Assembly (NCBI RefSeq): GCF_020071995.1
Contig: NZ_JABWTK010000005.1
Location: 248,001 to 312,000 of the forward strand
Source of the DNA: Planococcus chinensis
GTDB taxonomy: Bacteria > Bacillota > Bacilli > Bacillales_A > Planococcaceae
Direction: 5' to 3'
DNA length: 64,000 bases
Made by a program: the position numbers and the translations under genes. The number at the start of each line of letters is the position of its first letter. Position 1 is the stretch's first letter. Shown piece after piece: positions 61,394 to 64,000 of this stretch. The notes below the pieces were generated by a model that worked only from the letters and a program-made list of their open reading frames with translations, was not told where the DNA came from and ran no database searches.

Positions 61394-63136
61394 ATGATGG
61401 CTAAACAGCAGGCAATTGGAGAGAGGAAAAAGGGGACGCCTTCTTTCTCGCTCTTTTTTCAAAACAAAAACTTCTATAAAGGCATCGGCCTGCTTGCGGT
61501 ATTCCTGCTTTTTCTGCTGCCGGTGCTCCGGCTTATCTGGCTCAGTTTTTTTGATAAGAGCGGACTGACATTGCAATATTACCAACAGGTACTGCAGGAA
61601 ACAGCAACTTGGGTGACTGTCCAAAACACGCTGATCATCGTATTGGGCTCTACACTGTTGGCCCTTGTGCTGGGCGTTGCGTTCTCCTGGATTATGGCAT
61701 ATGTCGAGGTGAGGGGGAAACAGGCGATGCAGCTGTTCATTTTTCTGCCCTTTATCATTCCTTCCTATATTACAACGCTCGCATGGACGCAGTTTTTTAG
61801 TGGATCGGGACCAGTGGCAGCTTTATTATCGAGGCTTCCAGGAAATTTGGAAGTACCGAATTTGTACAGCATCGGCGGCATCGTCCTACTTCTCGGCTTG
61901 TCGCATTATCCACTCGTCTATCTGTTTACAGTCCATGTCTTCCGAAAGATTCCGCGTGACTTGGAAGAAGCGGCAGCGACGTCCGGCTTGTCGAAAAAGC
62001 AGGCATTCCGAAAAGTGGTGATGCCGTTGGCACTCCCTGGAATAGCGGGCGGCGGGTTGATTGCCTTTTTATCAAATCTCGACAATTTCGGCATTCCGGC
62101 ATTTTTAGGAACGCCGTCGAATATCCGGGTATTAAGCACTTATATTTATGAGCAGGTAGTGGGCTTTGGTCCAGAAGCATTCTCTCGTGCGGCCGTGTTA
62201 TCCGTTCTGCTTGGGATTATTGCACTGCTGGGCACATTGCTTCAATGGTTTTTGCTTCGTCGGAGCCGCGTCACGGAGACAGCGCGCAGTGATTCGGAGC
62301 CGCGCATTTTCCTGAAGCCTGCCAAAAGAAGAGTGCTGGAAGTTTCGCTCTGGGCGTTTTTGCTGGTAACGAGCGTGATGCCGCTGATGGCAATGGCTGC
62401 ATTGTCGCTGATTTCTGCATACGGCGTGCCGTTTACATTGGAGAATTTGTCTTTGAAAAACTATGAGCATGTATTTTTAATTGATGCAAAACCGGCGGCT
62501 GCATTAGCGAACAGCCTTAAGCTCGCGCTGGTTACAATGGCCATTTGCTTGATTCTGGGCACAATGCTCGCCTATCTCCGGTTTAAATACCCGGATTGGA
62601 GCACAAAAACAGCGGAATTGTTCATCACAATTCCGTATGCGCTGCCTGGAACCGTATTCGCACTTTGCATGATTTTCATGTGGATGGAACCGGTGCCTGG
62701 CTGGAATCCGGGAATTTACGGGACCGTACTGATTCTTTTTATCGCCTACACCACCCGGTTTCTCGTGCTGCAGATCCGCGGCAGCCACACGGCATTCCTG
62801 CAAATCGATCCGTCGATGGAAGAAGCGGCGAGAACAGCCGGCGCAAAAGGCTGGACAAAGTGGTGCAAGATTTTATTGCCATTATTGTTTCCCGGCATAC
62901 TCAGCGGTGCCTTGCTGGTGTTTCTGATGGCGTTGACGGAACTTACCGTATCGAGCCTGCTCTGGTCTTCCGGTTCTGAAACGGTGGGCGTCGTCATTTT
63001 CAGCTATGAGCAGGCAGGCTACTCGACGTATTCAACTACGTTCTCAACGGTTCTTGTGCTGGGCATTCTGTTCGGAGGCACTTTGTTTATGGGGCTCGGC
63101 AAGCTATGGGACAGAAAGGTGCTGAAAACAAAATGA
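61394..63136 (+). CDS. Two-domain FbpB-type ABC permease
   Basis: A 580-residue permease with two BPD_transp_1 domains and about twelve helices. EAA loops are EEAAATSGLSKKQAFRKVVMP (about residues 194-214) and EEAARTAGAKGWTKWCKILLP (about 476-496). This duplicated form is typical of ferric-iron, thiamine and phosphonate importers. RBS AAGGAG. The stop overlaps the ATPase start by 4 bp (ATGA). Confidence 0.88.
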   Translation: MMAKQQAIGERKKGTPSFSLFFQNKNFYKGIGLLAVFLLFLLPVLRLIWLSFFDKSGLTLQYYQQVLQETATWVTVQNTLIIVLGSTLLALVLGVAFSWIMAYVEVRGKQAMQLFIFLPFIIPSYITTLAWTQFFSGSGPVAALLSRLPGNLEVPNLYSIGGIVLLLGLSHYPLVYLFTVHVFRKIPRDLEEAAATSGLSKKQAFRKVVMPLALPGIAGGGLIAFLSNLDNFGIPAFLGTPSNIRVLSTYIYEQVVGFGPEAFSRAAVLSVLLGIIALLGTLLQWFLLRRSRVTETARSDSEPRIFLKPAKRRVLEVSLWAFLLVTSVMPLMAMAALSLISAYGVPFTLENLSLKNYEHVFLIDAKPAAALANSLKLALVTMAICLILGTMLAYLRFKYPDWSTKTAELFITIPYALPGTVFALCMIFMWMEPVPGWNPGIYGTVLILFIAYTTRFLVLQIRGSHTAFLQIDPSMEEAARTAGAKGWTKWCKILLPLLFPGILSGALLVFLMALTELTVSSLLWSSGSETVGVVIFSYEQAGYSTYSTTFSTVLVLGILFGGTLFMGLGKLWDRKVLKTK

Positions 63137-64000
63137 TTAATATGGAAGGCGTTTCAAAAAAATATGGAAATTTTACAGCGCTCTATTCCGTGGATCTAAA
63201 AATAAAAAAAGGAGAATTCATTGCGGTGCTGGGTCCTTCTGGCTGTGGCAAGACGACGCTTTTAAAACTGCTCGCAGGCTTTATGGGACCGACAGAAGGC
63301 AGCATCGCCATGGACGGTACGCAGATGGCTACGGCGAAAAAAGTTGTGCCTCCGGAAAAACGCAATATCGGCATGGTGTTCCAGTCGTTTGCCTTGTGGC
63401 CGCATATGACCGTCGCCGACCATGTCAAGTTTCCGCTCCAACACCATCCGAACAGGGAAAAAGAAGGCAAGGCTGGAGTCGGGTTACGAATCCAGGAAGT
63501 GCTGGAGCTAGTCGGGCTGGAAGCATTTGCGAAACGCTTTCCATCGGAACTTTCCGGCGGCCAGAAACAGCGGGTGGCACTGGCTCGGGCGATTGCCCCG
63601 CTGCCGAATCTGCTTTTGATGGATGAACCGTTCAGCGCGCTGGATGTCGAATTGCGGATGGAGATGCGGAAAGAAATTCAAAAGCTGCATAAGGAAACGG
63701 GTGCATCCATTGTTTTCGTGACGCATGACCAAGGTGAAGCGCTGGCGATTGCAGATAAGATCGTGGTAATGAACGCCGGGCGGATTGAACAAGTTGCTCC
63801 GCCGGAAGTGATTTATACACGCCCGGAAACGCCGTTCGTGGCGACATTTGTCGGCAAATGCAATCTCGTTGAAGGGCAGTGGCAAAAGGGCGGCTTTGTA
63901 CCAGCCGGCGACGCGAAAAGCATCTGGCCGGACCTTGGAGTGGCCCGCAGTTTTAAAGCGGACGGCATCTACCCGGTGCGGCCGGAACAACTGCAACTAT
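63133..64000 (+). CDS. ABC ATPase of the ferric-type importer (FbpC-like), 3' end cut by window
   Basis: 289 codons are visible from ATG 63133 and the frame is open at the window edge. Walker A is GPSGCGKTT, the Q-loop FQSFALWPHMTV, signature LSGGQKQR, Walker B LLLMDEPFSALD, and switch His VTHDQGEALAIAD. The start of a C-terminal regulatory (TOBE) domain, FVGKCNLVEGQW, follows. It is the CysA/PotA/FbpC group. Coupled to the permease by the ATGA overlap. Confidence 0.88.
   Translation, partial: MINMEGVSKKYGNFTALYSVDLKIKKGEFIAVLGPSGCGKTTLLKLLAGFMGPTEGSIAMDGTQMATAKKVVPPEKRNIGMVFQSFALWPHMTVADHVKFPLQHHPNREKEGKAGVGLRIQEVLELVGLEAFAKRFPSELSGGQKQRVALARAIAPLPNLLLMDEPFSALDVELRMEMRKEIQKLHKETGASIVFVTHDQGEALAIADKIVVMNAGRIEQVAPPEVIYTRPETPFVATFVGKCNLVEGQWQKGGFVPAGDAKSIWPDLGVARSFKADGIYPVRPEQLQL

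Overview
The window looks like chromosomal DNA of a pigmented, aerobic member of the Bacillota, most likely Planococcus/Planomicrobium or a close Planococcaceae relative. This is an inference from several things: C30 carotenoid genes (crtM and a CrtP-type oxygenase), Bacillus-type gene sets (ydjFGHI, mtlA-mtlR-mtlD, ytmO/ytnJ/ytnI, lipoteichoic acid synthase), strong AGGAGG ribosome sites with ATG, GTG and TTG starts, S-box and B12 riboswitches, and many U-tailed terminators. I see no rRNA, tRNA, CRISPR array, prophage or insertion sequence.

Layout. 1-4.7 kb: a cut-off gene, a DUF4181 membrane protein, aspartate dehydrogenase, a secreted M14 carboxypeptidase, an orphan TRAP substrate-binding lipoprotein and a 57-residue charged protein. 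4.7-8.8 kb: a carotenoid operon behind a SigB-like promoter, then a sulfurtransferase. 9-20.5 kb: an NhaC antiporter, an XRE regulator, a BceAB-type ABC pair, a large SF1 helicase coupled to a winged-helix protein, a frameshifted DinB gene and DUF4256. 20.7-30.7 kb: an SDR protein, LtaS, a quinone-oxidoreductase-like enzyme, a B12-riboswitch operon (adenosyltransferase-like protein plus a BtuF-like lipoprotein), DUF4085, a membrane protein and an esterase. 31-36.4 kb: the mannitol operon mtlA-mtlR-mtlD. 37-40.6 kb: the PspA-YdjGHI membrane-stress operon. 40.7-48.5 kb: a methyltransferase, ZinT behind a Zur box, YitT, a 32-residue membrane protein, a macrolide phosphotransferase, YjiH behind a perfect palindrome, and GdhA. 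48.9-51.3 kb: an AT-richer GH16 glucanase plus GT2 synthase pair. 51.6-60 kb: an S-box-controlled operon of two flavin monooxygenases, a glutaredoxin-like protein and a complete peptide-type ABC importer. 60.3-64 kb: a ferric-type ABC importer that runs off the right edge.

The most unusual signal is a family of four intergenic arrays (about 10.59, 30.80, 36.79 and 60.13 kb). Each has 4-6 copies of a unit with core YTATCGNNGTTT, all on the + strand. Units repeat every 21 bp (two DNA turns), and three of the four arrays open with one 22-bp step. No feature type I know explains them. Also notable: the sulfur operon whose usual amino-acid importer is replaced by a Dpp-type importer, the helicase/winged-helix pair, an adenosyltransferase-like protein lacking its ATP motif under B12 control, and two mosaic copies of a GC-rich Bacillales repeat of which one carries and one lacks a hairpin module.

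Start sites were re-chosen from ribosome-binding sites where the longest open frame was implausible. Function calls come from recognising motifs and remembered homologues by eye; nothing was searched.
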